Assembly: GCF_002873455.1 (NCBI RefSeq)
Contig: NZ_MCUN01000001.1
Coordinates: forward strand, 1 to 64,000
Length of the DNA stretch: 64,000 nt
Source of the DNA: Vibrio splendidus
Lineage (GTDB): Bacteria > Pseudomonadota > Gammaproteobacteria > Enterobacterales > Vibrionaceae
Direction: 5' to 3'
The position numbers and the translations under genes were made by a program. This document shows, piece by piece, positions 40,707-48,909 of the stretch; positions within the stretch are counted from its first letter, which is position 1, and every line of letters begins with the position of its first letter. A model generated the notes under the pieces. The model saw only the letters and a list, made by a program, of their open reading frames with translations, had not been told where the DNA came from and did no database searches.

Positions 40707-40725
40707 AATGATAATTATTATCATT
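40707..40725. promoter_or_regulatory. Perfect Fur-box palindrome
   Basis: AATGATAATTATTATCATT is a perfect 19-bp inverted repeat matching TGATAAT-N-ATTATCA. On the minus strand it covers a -10-like TAATAA that lies 17 bp from TTGGCG. That would give iron-repressed expression of the 41-aa protein, SDR and DUF3080 genes. Confidence 0.8.
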
Positions 40726-40733
40726 AATTAAGG

Positions 40734-40761
40734 TTGTCGCCAAGTCTGAGACTGTTATGAT
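40734..40761 (+). promoter_or_regulatory. Promoter of the deacetylase-like gene
   Basis: TTGTCG (40734-40739) and TATGAT (40756-40761) are 16 bp apart, 29 bp before the ATG at 40791. The Fur palindrome lies just upstream of the -35. Confidence 0.5.
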
Positions 40762-40790
40762 TTTGAGAAAGCTACGCAATTAACTTGATT

Positions 40791-41711
40791 ATGATCCCTT
40801 TAATTTACCATCCAATTTATTCACAGTTACCCTTACCTGAAGGGCACCGTTACCCGATTAATAAATATCAGTTGTTACACAGTGCTGTTGAAGCGTTAAT
40901 GGATAGCGATCCTCTATGGAAGAGTCAGTTTGAAGTGTTCCAACCAAAGCCTGTTTCGGTTGAACAGGTAAAACAGGTTCACGATAGTGAGTATGTGGAT
41001 TTGCTTGTTTCTGGTAATTTGCCCGCAGCAAAGATGAGACGCATCGGGTTCCCCTGGAGTGAACAACTTATTGAGAGAACACTCTACTCAAGTGGTGGAA
41101 CCTGCTTGGCCGCTGAAGTGGCAATAGAGAGTGGTTTAGCGATTCATTTGAGTGGTGGTTATCATCACGCGCATCATGATTTTGGTAGCGGCTTTTGTTT
41201 GTTGAACGATCTGGTGTTAGCAGCAAAACATGCGCTGACCTTTGAACATATCGATAAAGTGCTGATCGTCGACAGCGATGTTCATCATGGTGATGGTACA
41301 GCGACTCTTTGCCAAGAGAATGACGACATCATTACTCTGTCATTCCACTGCGACAAAAACTTTCCTGCACGAAAACCGTTGTCTGATTTAGATGTTCCGT
41401 TAAGTCGTGAAACAGAAGATGAAGAGTTTTTGCGTTGTTTTGAACAAGTCACTAAGTTAGCGATTGCTCACCATCAACCTGATCTGATTATTTATGATGC
41501 AGGGATCGATATCCATCAAGATGATGAACTGGGCTACTTGAACGTTTCGACGCAAGGGATATTTAAACGCGACTGTTTCATGATTGAATTAGCGAAATCA
41601 GAGTCTATTCCAATGGCGTGCGTAGTGGGCGGAGGGTATCGTACTCAGCACCAAGATCTGGTTCCGGTTCATATGCAGCTGTTAAAAGCGGCTTATCATG
41701 TTTACGGTTAA
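40791..41711 (+). CDS. Histone-deacetylase/AcuC-family hydrolase
   Basis: The 306-aa zinc amidohydrolase shows the family active site: the HH pair in SGGYHHAHHDFGSGFC, zinc ligands in IVDSDVHHGDGT, the second Asp in YDAGIDIHQDD, and the closing GGGY. Bacterial members deacetylate acetyl-lysine proteins, polyamines or small amides; which one applies here is not evident. An in-frame TTG at 40785 adds only two residues. It is divergent from the Fur-box operon. Confidence 0.9.
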   Translation: MIPLIYHPIYSQLPLPEGHRYPINKYQLLHSAVEALMDSDPLWKSQFEVFQPKPVSVEQVKQVHDSEYVDLLVSGNLPAAKMRRIGFPWSEQLIERTLYSSGGTCLAAEVAIESGLAIHLSGGYHHAHHDFGSGFCLLNDLVLAAKHALTFEHIDKVLIVDSDVHHGDGTATLCQENDDIITLSFHCDKNFPARKPLSDLDVPLSRETEDEEFLRCFEQVTKLAIAHHQPDLIIYDAGIDIHQDDELGYLNVSTQGIFKRDCFMIELAKSESIPMACVVGGGYRTQHQDLVPVHMQLLKAAYHVYG

Positions 41712-41767
41712 CCTCTCAAATTAGCGCCTGATAGCTCATTGAAATGATGGTGTGAAATAAGCGCCTC

Positions 41768-41796
41768 TTGCACCATAAAAGACACGATTGCACCAT
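41768..41796. repeat. TTGCACCAT direct repeat, 20-bp period
   Basis: TTGCACCAT occurs at 41768 and 41788, two helical turns apart, about 110 bp upstream of the Aer-like chemoreceptor start. A regulator binding as a dimer on one DNA face is possible. Confidence 0.4.
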
Positions 41797-41904
41797 TGTG
41801 ATTTATATAAAGTACTTTTTTATTAATTAGTTGGGTATTTGTATGATTAATTGTGGTCTGTAAATTGCTTTACCCATGTGTATATAAAAACACAAGGGAT
41901 AAAA

Positions 41905-44031
41905 ATGAACCTGACGGACAAGGAACGTAGTTGGCTTAATTGGTTTGGCGTAACAGGAAAACTGGCTATGCGCAGAGCTTGTTTCCTCAATCGAAGTAGG
42001 ACGAAGGAACTTGAACAAGCTTTTGAAAGTATTGCTCACACGCGAGTTCAACTTCTGCATAACTGGGTCAAGAATCAATGGGATTTTTTAGAAGACTCTG
42101 CTGTTTATTTGGCAAGTCGAACGGAAGAGCAAGCTCAGGGGACGTTAGCTAGCCTTCTTAAACGCAGTACGGATTTTTCTGAGTTGGCGATCGTCGATTC
42201 TAAAGGTATCGCGCAAGCATCGAGTTATCACGACCATATCGGAGCCACTCTCGCAGATAAGAAGGCTTTAGCCGAAGGTGCTTCAAAGCGTTATCTTCAT
42301 GGGCCGTATATGGATCCACGCACGTTGAACGTAGGGGCCTCGAGTTCATCGTTCCATGACCAAGTGACGCTGATGTTTTATGTCCCCTTTTCTCGGGATG
42401 AAGGGCCACAGCAGTTCTTATGTGGCCGGGTTCCAAATGATGTTATTGGTGACATTATTCAGAGAGAAGCGGGGCATATTTATAGTGAGTCGGGTGATAA
42501 CTATATCTTTATGGTCGACTCCATTCATGATCCTCATACTCAGCCGGGTGTTGCGCTCTCTCGTTCTCGCTTTGAAGATAATACCTTTTCACACGGCGAG
42601 AACTTAAAGCAGGGGATTCATACTGATTGGGGAACGGTTAAGATTCAGCAGCACACCGAATTTGAGATTCGCTTTACAGATCCAGCCACTAATCAACTTC
42701 ACCCAGGCGTAAGAGAAACCATTAAAAATGGCAATAACTTGTTTATTGGTTATCCGGGGTATTCTGACTATCGCCACATACCCGTTATTGGCAAAGGTAT
42801 CACTTTTCAATTGGATGGTTCACCAGATACCTTTGGCATGATGTGTGAGTCCGATTTAGAAGAGGTCTACAGAGACCGAAGCCTAAGTTATACCTTATCT
42901 AAACACTTCATCAGCTGCATGCTACTGCCTCTATTTATTCCATTACTGTTTGCCAACCTTTATACACTCACACCTTTTATGCAGAGTGGCATTATGTTCG
43001 CTTGCGCGTTGCTTTCATTGGGCTTATTCCGTTTAGTTAGCGCCAAACCACTAGCGAAGAAGATTCACGAAATGACCGGGGTAATGCAGACCTTAGCCGA
43101 AGGTGATGGCAACTTAAGTCGGAGACTTGATCCCACCACATTCAGTCATAATGAACTTGGCAACTTAGGGCGCTGGACTAACAGTTTTATCGACAATTTA
43201 GATAACACGGTGAGTGAGTTGATCCATGCGAGTCACGAAGTTAGAGAGGTTTCGGAATCGATGTTTCGTCGCAGTGTCGTGATGAAGCAAACCAGCGATG
43301 ATGCATCACAAGCGTTAAGCAATATGCTTCAGTTGAGTCAGTATCAACAGAGTGAAATTACTCATGCGAGTGTTTCAGCAACGCAAATGGACACGGTGAT
43401 GAAACAAGCCGTCCTGAGCGCGGAGAAGGAGTACAATCAGTCCGTCGAAGGCATGGAGATTGTTCGCAATATCGTAGAAAGCTCGGCACATAGTGTGAAT
43501 GAGGTGAATAATGAAATGACCAAAGTGTCTGACATTATAGATATCATTACTGACATCACCGCGCAGACTAACCTTTTGGCCTTGAATGCGGCAATCGAGT
43601 CGGCAAGAGCAGGTGAACACGGGAGAGGGTTCTCTGTCGTCGCTTCTGAAGTAAGAACACTGGCTGACCGCACCTCACAAGCTGCGAACCATATTAGTGA
43701 CCTAATGAAAGAGTTGCATAGTAAGTCTCGCAGTGCTGTTGAGTCTATGGAGCGAGGCGTGGAAAATGTGAGTAAGGGAAACTTAACAGTAGACTCAAAC
43801 GCCCGCAGTGAACAAATTCAAGCAGCGGTGAGTGACCTCTTTACCACGATGTCTAATCTAGATGAGAACAGTCAGAAAAACGGACAAACGGCAGATAAAG
43901 CCCAACGTTCAATATCTGACTTACAACTGTCTACTAAGCAACTCGCACGTCGAGTTTCTTTGATGGGCAATGCATTGAGCCGCTTAGACCAATTGATTGG
44001 ACGCTTTGAAGTGAGCCGAAAGGTGGCGTAG
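41905..44031 (+). CDS. Chemoreceptor with N-terminal sensor lacking a leading membrane segment
   Basis: The 708-aa protein starts at ATG 41905 behind AAGGGAT. No hydrophobic N-terminal segment is seen; a Cache/PAS-like sensor (about 30-320) comes first. Two adjacent membrane segments (about 335-353 and 359-378) follow, then HAMP and an MCP signalling domain with tip [35 protein letters not shown]. This sensor - TM hairpin - HAMP order is that of Aer, which implies a cytoplasmic sensor. The ligand is unknown. Confidence 0.88.
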   Translation: MNLTDKERSWLNWFGVTGKLAMRRACFLNRSRTKELEQAFESIAHTRVQLLHNWVKNQWDFLEDSAVYLASRTEEQAQGTLASLLKRSTDFSELAIVDSKGIAQASSYHDHIGATLADKKALAEGASKRYLHGPYMDPRTLNVGASSSSFHDQVTLMFYVPFSRDEGPQQFLCGRVPNDVIGDIIQREAGHIYSESGDNYIFMVDSIHDPHTQPGVALSRSRFEDNTFSHGENLKQGIHTDWGTVKIQQHTEFEIRFTDPATNQLHPGVRETIKNGNNLFIGYPGYSDYRHIPVIGKGITFQLDGSPDTFGMMCESDLEEVYRDRSLSYTLSKHFISCMLLPLFIPLLFANLYTLTPFMQSGIMFACALLSLGLFRLVSAKPLAKKIHEMTGVMQTLAEGDGNLSRRLDPTTFSHNELGNLGRWTNSFIDNLDNTVSELIHASHEVREVSESMFRRSVVMKQTSDDASQALSNMLQLSQYQQSEITHASVSATQMDTVMKQAVLSAEKEYNQSVEGMEIVRNIVESSAHSVNEVNNEMTKVSDIIDIITDITAQTNLLALNAAIESARAGEHGRGFSVVASEVRTLADRTSQAANHISDLMKELHSKSRSAVESMERGVENVSKGNLTVDSNARSEQIQAAVSDLFTTMSNLDENSQKNGQTADKAQRSISDLQLSTKQLARRVSLMGNALSRLDQLIGRFEVSRKVA

Positions 44032-44069
44032 TAGAAACTACGTAAGCTCTTTACGTAAACGCCAGATAC

Positions 44070-44098
44070 AAAAAAGCCGCTGATTTCTCAGCGGCTTT
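44070..44098 (-). terminator. Terminator of the first tRNA-Ser unit
   Basis: AAAGCCGCTGA / TCAGCGGCTTT (44073-44098) followed on the minus strand by a T-run. It is identical to the copy at 46807-46835. Confidence 0.9.
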
Positions 44099-44106
44099 CT
44101 TTAATG

Positions 44107-44197
44107 TGGTGGAGGGATAGGGATTTGAACCCTAGAACCGCTATTAACGGTTGCCGGTTTTCAAGACCGGTGCTTTCGACCACTCAGCCATCCCTCC
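44107..44197 (-). tRNA. tRNA-Ser(UGA), copy 1
   Basis: A 91-nt class-II tRNA on the minus strand: acceptor GGAGGGA / TCCCTCC, encoded CCA, anticodon stem CCGGT-CTTGAAA-ACCGG with anticodon TGA, a long variable arm, and T-loop GGTTCAAAT. The base before CCA reads A. It reads UCA and related Ser codons. It is identical to copy 2. Confidence 0.96.
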
Positions 44198-44207
44198 AAT
44201 GGCGCGA

Positions 44208-44236
44208 ATAATATAGGGGTGTGATTCGCTTGTAAA
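44208..44236 (-). promoter_or_regulatory. Promoter of tRNA-Ser copy 1
   Basis: On the minus strand TTTACA (44236-44231) and TATTAT (44213-44208) are 17 bp apart, just before the tRNA 5' end. Confidence 0.7.
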
Positions 44237-44475
44237 TACCCTTATGAACTGACTGCTTTTTTTATGAACAAGTTTGTGCATTTTTATATGGTTAGAGTGA
44301 AAATACATCGAAAAATGTTCCTGATCGTTTCGACTTAAGGGATTAGGTATCGTTTGAGGAAGGAAAATGGAGAAAGGATCTAATACAACTGATGTGAGGA
44401 ACGTAATTAGGACCGAAGCCTTAGCTTTTGGTGTGTAGCCACCATTCCTCATTAGGGTTAACTTGCCTTTGCTGT

Positions 44476-44506
44476 CTATAAGATTCATAATGAATGCATC
44501 TTATAG
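44476..44506 (+). promoter_or_regulatory. NsrR-type operator over the nsrR promoter
   Basis: CTATAAGATTCAT (44476-44488) and ATGCATCTTATAG (44494-44506) form 13-bp arms with one mismatch. The inner part fits AAGATGCAT...ATGCATCTT. It overlaps the -10 CATAAT (44486-44491), which is 17 bp from -35 TTGCCT (44463-44468). This predicts NO-relieved autorepression. Confidence 0.75.
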
Positions 44507-44521
44507 AGTGAAATATCCACC

Positions 44522-44965
44522 ATGCATATCACACGTTACACTGATTATTCCCTACGAGTTCTGATCTATTTAGCGATCAACAACCAATCTCTTAGCACCA
44601 TCGGCGACATTGCTAACAGTTATGGTATTTCTAAAAACCATTTAATGAAGATCGTTCAGCAACTCAACCTCAAAGGACATCTGATCGCCACAAGAGGAAA
44701 AAATGGTGGTTTGAAACTCAGTTGCCATCCAAGTCAGATCAACATAGGTACGTTAGTTCGAGAGTTAGAAGACAAACGTAATTTGGTTGAATGTTTTGGC
44801 GAGGATAATAACTGTGTCATTACACCAAATTGCCAATTGAAAACTATCTTTGCTGAAGCTCAAGAGTGTTTTTACAAGAGCTTAGACGCTTATAGCTTGC
44901 AAGATCTCCTCGGTGAAGGGCACAGCTACAAGCTAGGGCAACTCTTGGCGGTTGAAGTTATTTAA
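44522..44965 (+). CDS. nsrR: Nitric-oxide-sensing repressor NsrR (Rrf2 family)
   Basis: The 147-aa Rrf2-type winged-helix regulator opens MHITRYTDYSLRVLIYLA. The recognition-helix region is GISKNHLMKIVQQL, followed by RGKNGGLKL. Three cysteines (C91, C98, C104; ECF..NNC..PNC) match the Fe-S ligands of NsrR; nitrosylation of the cluster releases DNA. A palindromic site covers its own promoter and another precedes the microprotein gene, both within 1.8 kb. It is followed 35 bp later by nnrS. Confidence 0.93.
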   Translation: MHITRYTDYSLRVLIYLAINNQSLSTIGDIANSYGISKNHLMKIVQQLNLKGHLIATRGKNGGLKLSCHPSQINIGTLVRELEDKRNLVECFGEDNNCVITPNCQLKTIFAEAQECFYKSLDAYSLQDLLGEGHSYKLGQLLAVEVI

Positions 44966-45000
44966 AAGTAAGCAAGTTTTGTTTACTCACTAGGTTTACG

Positions 45001-46188
45001 ATGATGAAAGATTTAAATCAAAACCCCAACAATGGCGTTTCAATGACGGCATTTTTCGAACTCGCGTTTCGACCATTTTTCTTGTTTGCATCACTTTTTA
45101 GTATTGCAGCATTAGTTGGTTGGGCTGCTTTTTGGAATGGCAGCACAAGCCTAAATGTTTATGGAGGTGCAATGTGGTGGCATATTCATGAAATGTTATT
45201 TGGCTTTGCAGCCACTGTAGTGGTTGGTTTTCTACTGACGGCCGTACAAAACTGGACGGGTGTCCGCAGTATTAACGGACGTGGGTTAATGATACTTTTG
45301 GCTATCTGGTTGTGTGCGAGAATAGCGATGCTCCTACCTGATGTGCTAAGCCATTGGTTGGTAGCTGGACTCGATTTACTGTTTTTGCCTATCGCTATAA
45401 TTTATCTTGCTCACAATATTGTCAGCGTGAAGCTTTGGCGAAATCTGCTGTTCATTCCTATTCTGCTGCTTATGACTTTTGCCAATGCCGCTATGCACTA
45501 TGGTGTTCTATTTCAGCAGCCACTCTTAATTTCACAAGCTAGCACAAGCATGGTGTTATTGGTCACTTTAGTGATGTGCATTATGGGTGGACGAGTCTTT
45601 CCTATGTTTACCGCGAATGGCACACAGACGCCACGAACCCCTGCATTACCATGGCTCGAAAAGCTGAGCATTGTGAGTACCATTTTGGCTGTTGTGTTGA
45701 GCTTTCAGATACTTCCAGTCCCCCAAAATCTTGTTGCTTTCGTGTTTATTGTCAGTGGCTTGGCAAATGCGATTAGGGCGGTAAGGTGGAAAGTATGGGT
45801 GGCTTTTAAGACTCCCCTTGTGTGGTCTTTACATTTAAGCTACTGGGCAATTTCGTTAGGATTGATCTTATTTGGCGTTTCGATCATTTCGCCATTGGTC
45901 ACGCAATCACAAGCCATTCATGCCTTAACCGTTGGTGGAATGGGTGTGATGATCTTATCAATGATCTCACGTGTGTCTTTAGGACATACCGGTCGAACTA
46001 TTGCGATTGGTAATATAATGACTGCGGCGTTAGTCGCCATTATTTTTGCCTTTATTGTTCGAGTGTTTGGTGGATACTTTACCAATAATATTGTCTCTAT
46101 CATCACCTTATCCAGTGCTCTGTGGGTTGTCGCGTACAGTTGTTTCGTTGTGTTGTACTTACCAATTCTAATAAAACCAAAGGCTTAA
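45001..46188 (+). CDS. nnrS: NnrS family haem-copper membrane protein
   Basis: The 395-aa polytopic protein has about 12 membrane segments. It opens FFELAFRPFFLFASLFSI and has conserved WWHIHEMLFGF and GGRVFPMFTANG motifs with metal-ligand His residues. NnrS proteins lessen nitrosative damage, perhaps by limiting dinitrosyl-iron complexes. It is in an operon with nsrR and under the same operator. The start could be the next ATG (45004). Confidence 0.94.
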   Translation: MMKDLNQNPNNGVSMTAFFELAFRPFFLFASLFSIAALVGWAAFWNGSTSLNVYGGAMWWHIHEMLFGFAATVVVGFLLTAVQNWTGVRSINGRGLMILLAIWLCARIAMLLPDVLSHWLVAGLDLLFLPIAIIYLAHNIVSVKLWRNLLFIPILLLMTFANAAMHYGVLFQQPLLISQASTSMVLLVTLVMCIMGGRVFPMFTANGTQTPRTPALPWLEKLSIVSTILAVVLSFQILPVPQNLVAFVFIVSGLANAIRAVRWKVWVAFKTPLVWSLHLSYWAISLGLILFGVSIISPLVTQSQAIHALTVGGMGVMILSMISRVSLGHTGRTIAIGNIMTAALVAIIFAFIVRVFGGYFTNNIVSIITLSSALWVVAYSCFVVLYLPILIKPKA

Positions 46189-46220
46189 ATACTCCAAGAT
46201 AATAAGTAGGTAATTCGACC

Positions 46221-46257
46221 AATATTAAAGTTGCATTTAAAATGCATCTTTAATATT
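46221..46257 (+). promoter_or_regulatory. NsrR-type operator of the microprotein gene
   Basis: A 37-bp near-perfect palindrome has 18-bp arms, one T-T mismatch and a central A at 46239. The core AAGTTGCATTT-A-AAATGCATCTT (46228-46250) fits the 11-1-11 NsrR consensus with one mismatch. It spans from -35 TTGCAT (46231-46236) to just before -10 TATTAT (46254-46259), spaced 17 bp. Confidence 0.8.
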
Positions 46258-46302
46258 ATGACCTGAGTGAGTTATTTAAATACAATCAAAGAGAGCATGA
46301 TT

Positions 46303-46410
46303 ATGAGCTGTTGTGGCGGATGTGGTGGTTCAAACCACGAAGAAAAAGCAAAAGAAGCTGAACAAAAGAAACAAGCAGAGCAGCAAGAGACTAAGCAAGA
46401 AAACGCTTAA
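46303..46410 (+). CDS. 35-aa cysteine-rich microprotein, NsrR-controlled
   Basis: The frame ATG 46303 to TAA 46410 encodes 35 aa beginning MSCCGGCGGSNHEEKA. After the CCGGCGG head the rest is a highly charged Glu/Lys/Gln helix. GAGAG lies eight bases upstream (46290-46295), and an ATG at 46297 is too close to it. It has its own NsrR-type operator and a strong terminator, so it is a separate transcription unit. The CC-x2-C set could bind a metal, an Fe-S or dinitrosyl iron, or a thiol-NO group. No family recognised. Confidence 0.78.
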   Translation: MSCCGGCGGSNHEEKAKEAEQKKQAEQQETKQENA

Positions 46411-46438
46411 TTAAAGCAACGCTCAAGCAAAATTTAAG

Positions 46439-46476
46439 AATCCAGAGACTTCGATGAAGCCTCTGGATTTTTTTTG
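46439..46476 (+). terminator. Terminator after the microprotein gene
   Basis: AATCCAGAG / CTCTGGATT with inner CTTC / GAAG (46439-46469), then eight T. Confidence 0.88.
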
Positions 46477-46800
46477 TTTTTATGGCTTCATGACGAGAGT
46501 TTAGACACGACTAAATCACGTCATTGAATTCGACCCTTTCAAGTGAACTTCTGTGCTTGAATGACATTCATCGCTAGCTTGCTCATACCTTTCAGTACGT
46601 AGCGCCGAATTGCTTAATGCTTAAGTCTGTGGTTTGAATACGAAGAGTATTTATTACGTTGGAGTTAGTGATATTCAAATAATAATATATTGATGAAAGG
46701 TTTCAGGTAGTGGGGAACAGGCTTCAATCAGTTAACTAAAATGCGGTTTCGGGAATGGTTAGTGGTTAGACTCAAACGTTAGGTTCGATGACCATACGCT
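46477..46800. other. Gap between the microprotein terminator and the second tRNA unit
   Basis: 324 bp with no ORF, repeat or hairpin that I can support. It forms the right end of the segment between the two tRNA-Ser units. Confidence 0.5.
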
Positions 46801-46806
46801 AGATAC

Positions 46807-46835
46807 AAAAAAGCCGCTGATTTCTCAGCGGCTTT
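46807..46835 (-). terminator. Terminator of the second tRNA-Ser unit
   Basis: Same AAAGCCGCTGA / TCAGCGGCTTT stem as copy 1. Confidence 0.9.
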
Positions 46836-46843
46836 CTTTAATG

Positions 46844-46934
46844 TGGTGGAGGGATAGGGATTTGAACCCTAGAACCGCTATTAACGGTTGCCGGTTTTCA
46901 AGACCGGTGCTTTCGACCACTCAGCCATCCCTCC
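46844..46934 (-). tRNA. tRNA-Ser(UGA), copy 2
   Basis: 91 nt, identical to copy 1, with anticodon TGA and encoded CCA. The promoter (TTTACA 46973-46968, TATTAT 46950-46945, 17 bp apart) is kept although its spacer differs from copy 1. Both copies should therefore be expressed. Confidence 0.96.
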
Positions 46935-47029
46935 AGTGGCGTGCATAATATAAGGGGGAGAGTTCCTTGTAAACCCTTTATTATCATAATCTTGTTTGGT
47001 TGCTTATTTTCTAGTCATTAGCGGCAATA

Positions 47030-47059
47030 AAAAAGGGAAGCAATGAGCTTCCCTTTTTT
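47030..47059 (-). terminator. Terminator after yejM
   Basis: AAAAAAGGGAAGC / GCTTCCCTTTTTT with loop AATGA, symmetric for both strands. Confidence 0.88.
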
Positions 47060-47072
47060 AACTGATGATCAT

Positions 47073-48881
47073 TTAGTCATTTTTTGTGTAGAAACGCTGT
47101 AGCTCAGTCAGGCCTTGCATTAATACAGGTAAGCGAGGGCTTACATCTTTTAGGCGTTTGTAGTTTTGGTCGTACAGCTTGTAGTTTCCAAATTTATCTA
47201 ACACCGTCGTTTGCTTCTCGGTAACAAGCGCCAATTCACGAGAATCGCCCGCTAGTATCCATTTTCTCTTACGTTCATCAAACAGGCTACGACCGCTGCT
47301 GAAGTCTGTTGGGTTTGAAGATACACCCAGCAGTTCTTGCATCAGTGTGACAGATACATCTAAGTGACTCGAACGGTGAGTATATTCAGAAGCAGACTTA
47401 CCAGGCCAGTTGATAAAAAGTGGCACTTGTAACTGATAGCGACTGTAGTTGGAGTTTGCGCCCCAGCTGTTGGTTTTAGTTTCGTTAAACTCAGTACCGT
47501 GATTAGAGGTAATGATAACCACCGTGTTGTCGGTTAGCTCTAAGCGTTCCAGTTCAGCGTAGATTGTTGCTAGCTGAGTATCGGCTGCGTGAGCTGACTT
47601 TTGATAGTCTGCAGCAAAACGTTCCGCTATGGTTAACGTTGAGTCTGACTCTGAACTTGAATCGTAGCTAGCGAAGTTATCCAGTGTGGTCAGTTCAATA
47701 AAGTTAAACCAAGGGCGTTTAGCTTGCGGTGATTGAATCCAGTCAGACCAAGCCTTGATTGCACTCTGGTCATCATGCGTTGCTTGCTCTGGCATCACAT
47801 CACGGCCTCGGAAGATGATATCCGAGTAAAGTGTGTCGTCAAAGTTATCACCACTGAAAGCAGCAAACTTATAATTGTGATTATCTAATACATCTAACAG
47901 TACTGCACTTGACCCTTGTGCTTCGATGCTACTCGCGTAGCTGCTCGGCAGGCCGTAAAACAAGCCGAAAATACCAAACATATCGTTACTTGAACTGTAG
48001 TGATTGGTGAAGTTGGTCGATTGTTGTGCGTAGGCATAGCTGTTTGGCATCGCTGTGGCATTGAGTGCATCAGAGCGAAGGTTGTTCACACTCACCATCA
48101 GAATGTTAAGATCGTCACTGCGGCGGTTGTATTGAATTTTTTCGAGCGGGTAGCTAACTAAGTTTACGTTCTCTTTGTTGGCTTCTAAACGCTGTAAATA
48201 TTCTTCACGGTCTAATAGGCCATGTTTTTCCATAAAGCTTTTCGCTGTCATTGGGTATGACAGTGGGAAGTTCGCTTTCTGGCTAGTAATTGGGTTGTAG
48301 AAATACGCATCAGCCCACATGTAGGTCAAGTGGCTACTGATAAAACACAAGAAGAAGACGGCAGTAATTGGACGGCCAATGTGTTTATGAGACAGTTTAC
48401 GTTGCTTACGCCAAACCCACTCAGACAGACCTAGCTGTAACAAGAAGATAAGCGGCATAACAATGAAGAGGTGTTGCAAATCAGACGTGAATGCAGACTC
48501 CTCTCCACTGAATAAAACCTCCCACACGACAGGTGTCAGGTGGAGGTTTATATTTTGATACGTTTGGGTATCAATCAGTAGGACAGTTAAACCTATGGTT
48601 GCAAAGCAAACGGCAACCAAACGTAATAACTTCCTCGACGGAAGAACAAAAGTAAGCGGAAACAGCACTAATAGATAAAGCGCGAATACTAAAAAGCCGA
48701 AATGACCAACCCATGATGCAGCCAAATAAAATTGACCCAATAGGGTTTCTGGCCAAGCAGATTGAGTAATATAACGAGTACCAATCAACATCGCAGCAAT
48801 GATGTTGAAAAATGCAAACCAGTGACCCCAACCAACAAGTCGAGATACGCGATCGCTATATGAGTTTGCGCTGTCTACCAT
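47073..48881 (-). CDS. yejM: YejM/PbgA-type membrane sulfatase-like protein (DUF3413)
   Basis: The 602-aa protein has five N-terminal membrane segments (about 15-195, DUF3413) and a periplasmic alkaline-phosphatase-superfamily domain. The metal-site region is MVSVNNLRSDALN near residue 263 and ITSNHGTEFNETK near 460. In E. coli YejM (PbgA/LapC) senses LPS and controls LpxC turnover through LapB, and is not thought to act as a sulfatase. It is co-directional with yejL (28 bp), and the pair is divergent from yejK, as in E. coli. Confidence 0.92.
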   Translation of the reverse strand: MVDSANSYSDRVSRLVGWGHWFAFFNIIAAMLIGTRYITQSAWPETLLGQFYLAASWVGHFGFLVFALYLLVLFPLTFVLPSRKLLRLVAVCFATIGLTVLLIDTQTYQNINLHLTPVVWEVLFSGEESAFTSDLQHLFIVMPLIFLLQLGLSEWVWRKQRKLSHKHIGRPITAVFFLCFISSHLTYMWADAYFYNPITSQKANFPLSYPMTAKSFMEKHGLLDREEYLQRLEANKENVNLVSYPLEKIQYNRRSDDLNILMVSVNNLRSDALNATAMPNSYAYAQQSTNFTNHYSSSNDMFGIFGLFYGLPSSYASSIEAQGSSAVLLDVLDNHNYKFAAFSGDNFDDTLYSDIIFRGRDVMPEQATHDDQSAIKAWSDWIQSPQAKRPWFNFIELTTLDNFASYDSSSESDSTLTIAERFAADYQKSAHAADTQLATIYAELERLELTDNTVVIITSNHGTEFNETKTNSWGANSNYSRYQLQVPLFINWPGKSASEYTHRSSHLDVSVTLMQELLGVSSNPTDFSSGRSLFDERKRKWILAGDSRELALVTEKQTTVLDKFGNYKLYDQNYKRLKDVSPRLPVLMQGLTELQRFYTKND

Positions 48882-48909
48882 TTATAATTCTTTTATCCGT
48901 CAATCAAAT

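Larger units (their letters stand above)
44064..44198. repeat. 135-bp exact direct repeat, left copy (tRNA-Ser unit)
   Basis: Identical base for base to 46801-46935, covering terminator and whole tRNA-Ser gene. The two promoters beyond it are similar but diverged. It bounds the nsrR-nnrS segment. Confidence 0.9.
46801..46935. repeat. 135-bp exact direct repeat, right copy (tRNA-Ser unit)
   Basis: Identical to 44064-44198 at an offset of 2737 bp. Confidence 0.9.

Noticed and set aside
44144..44488. 114-codon minus-strand frame across tRNA-Ser and the nsrR promoter
   Set aside because: It reads through the tRNA gene and the NsrR operator, with no ribosome-binding site or family.
44064..46935. 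Classical integrase-mediated genomic island at tRNA-Ser
   Set aside because: No integrase or excisionase, and the repeat covers the whole tRNA unit rather than its 3' end; simple duplication or homologous recombination fits better.
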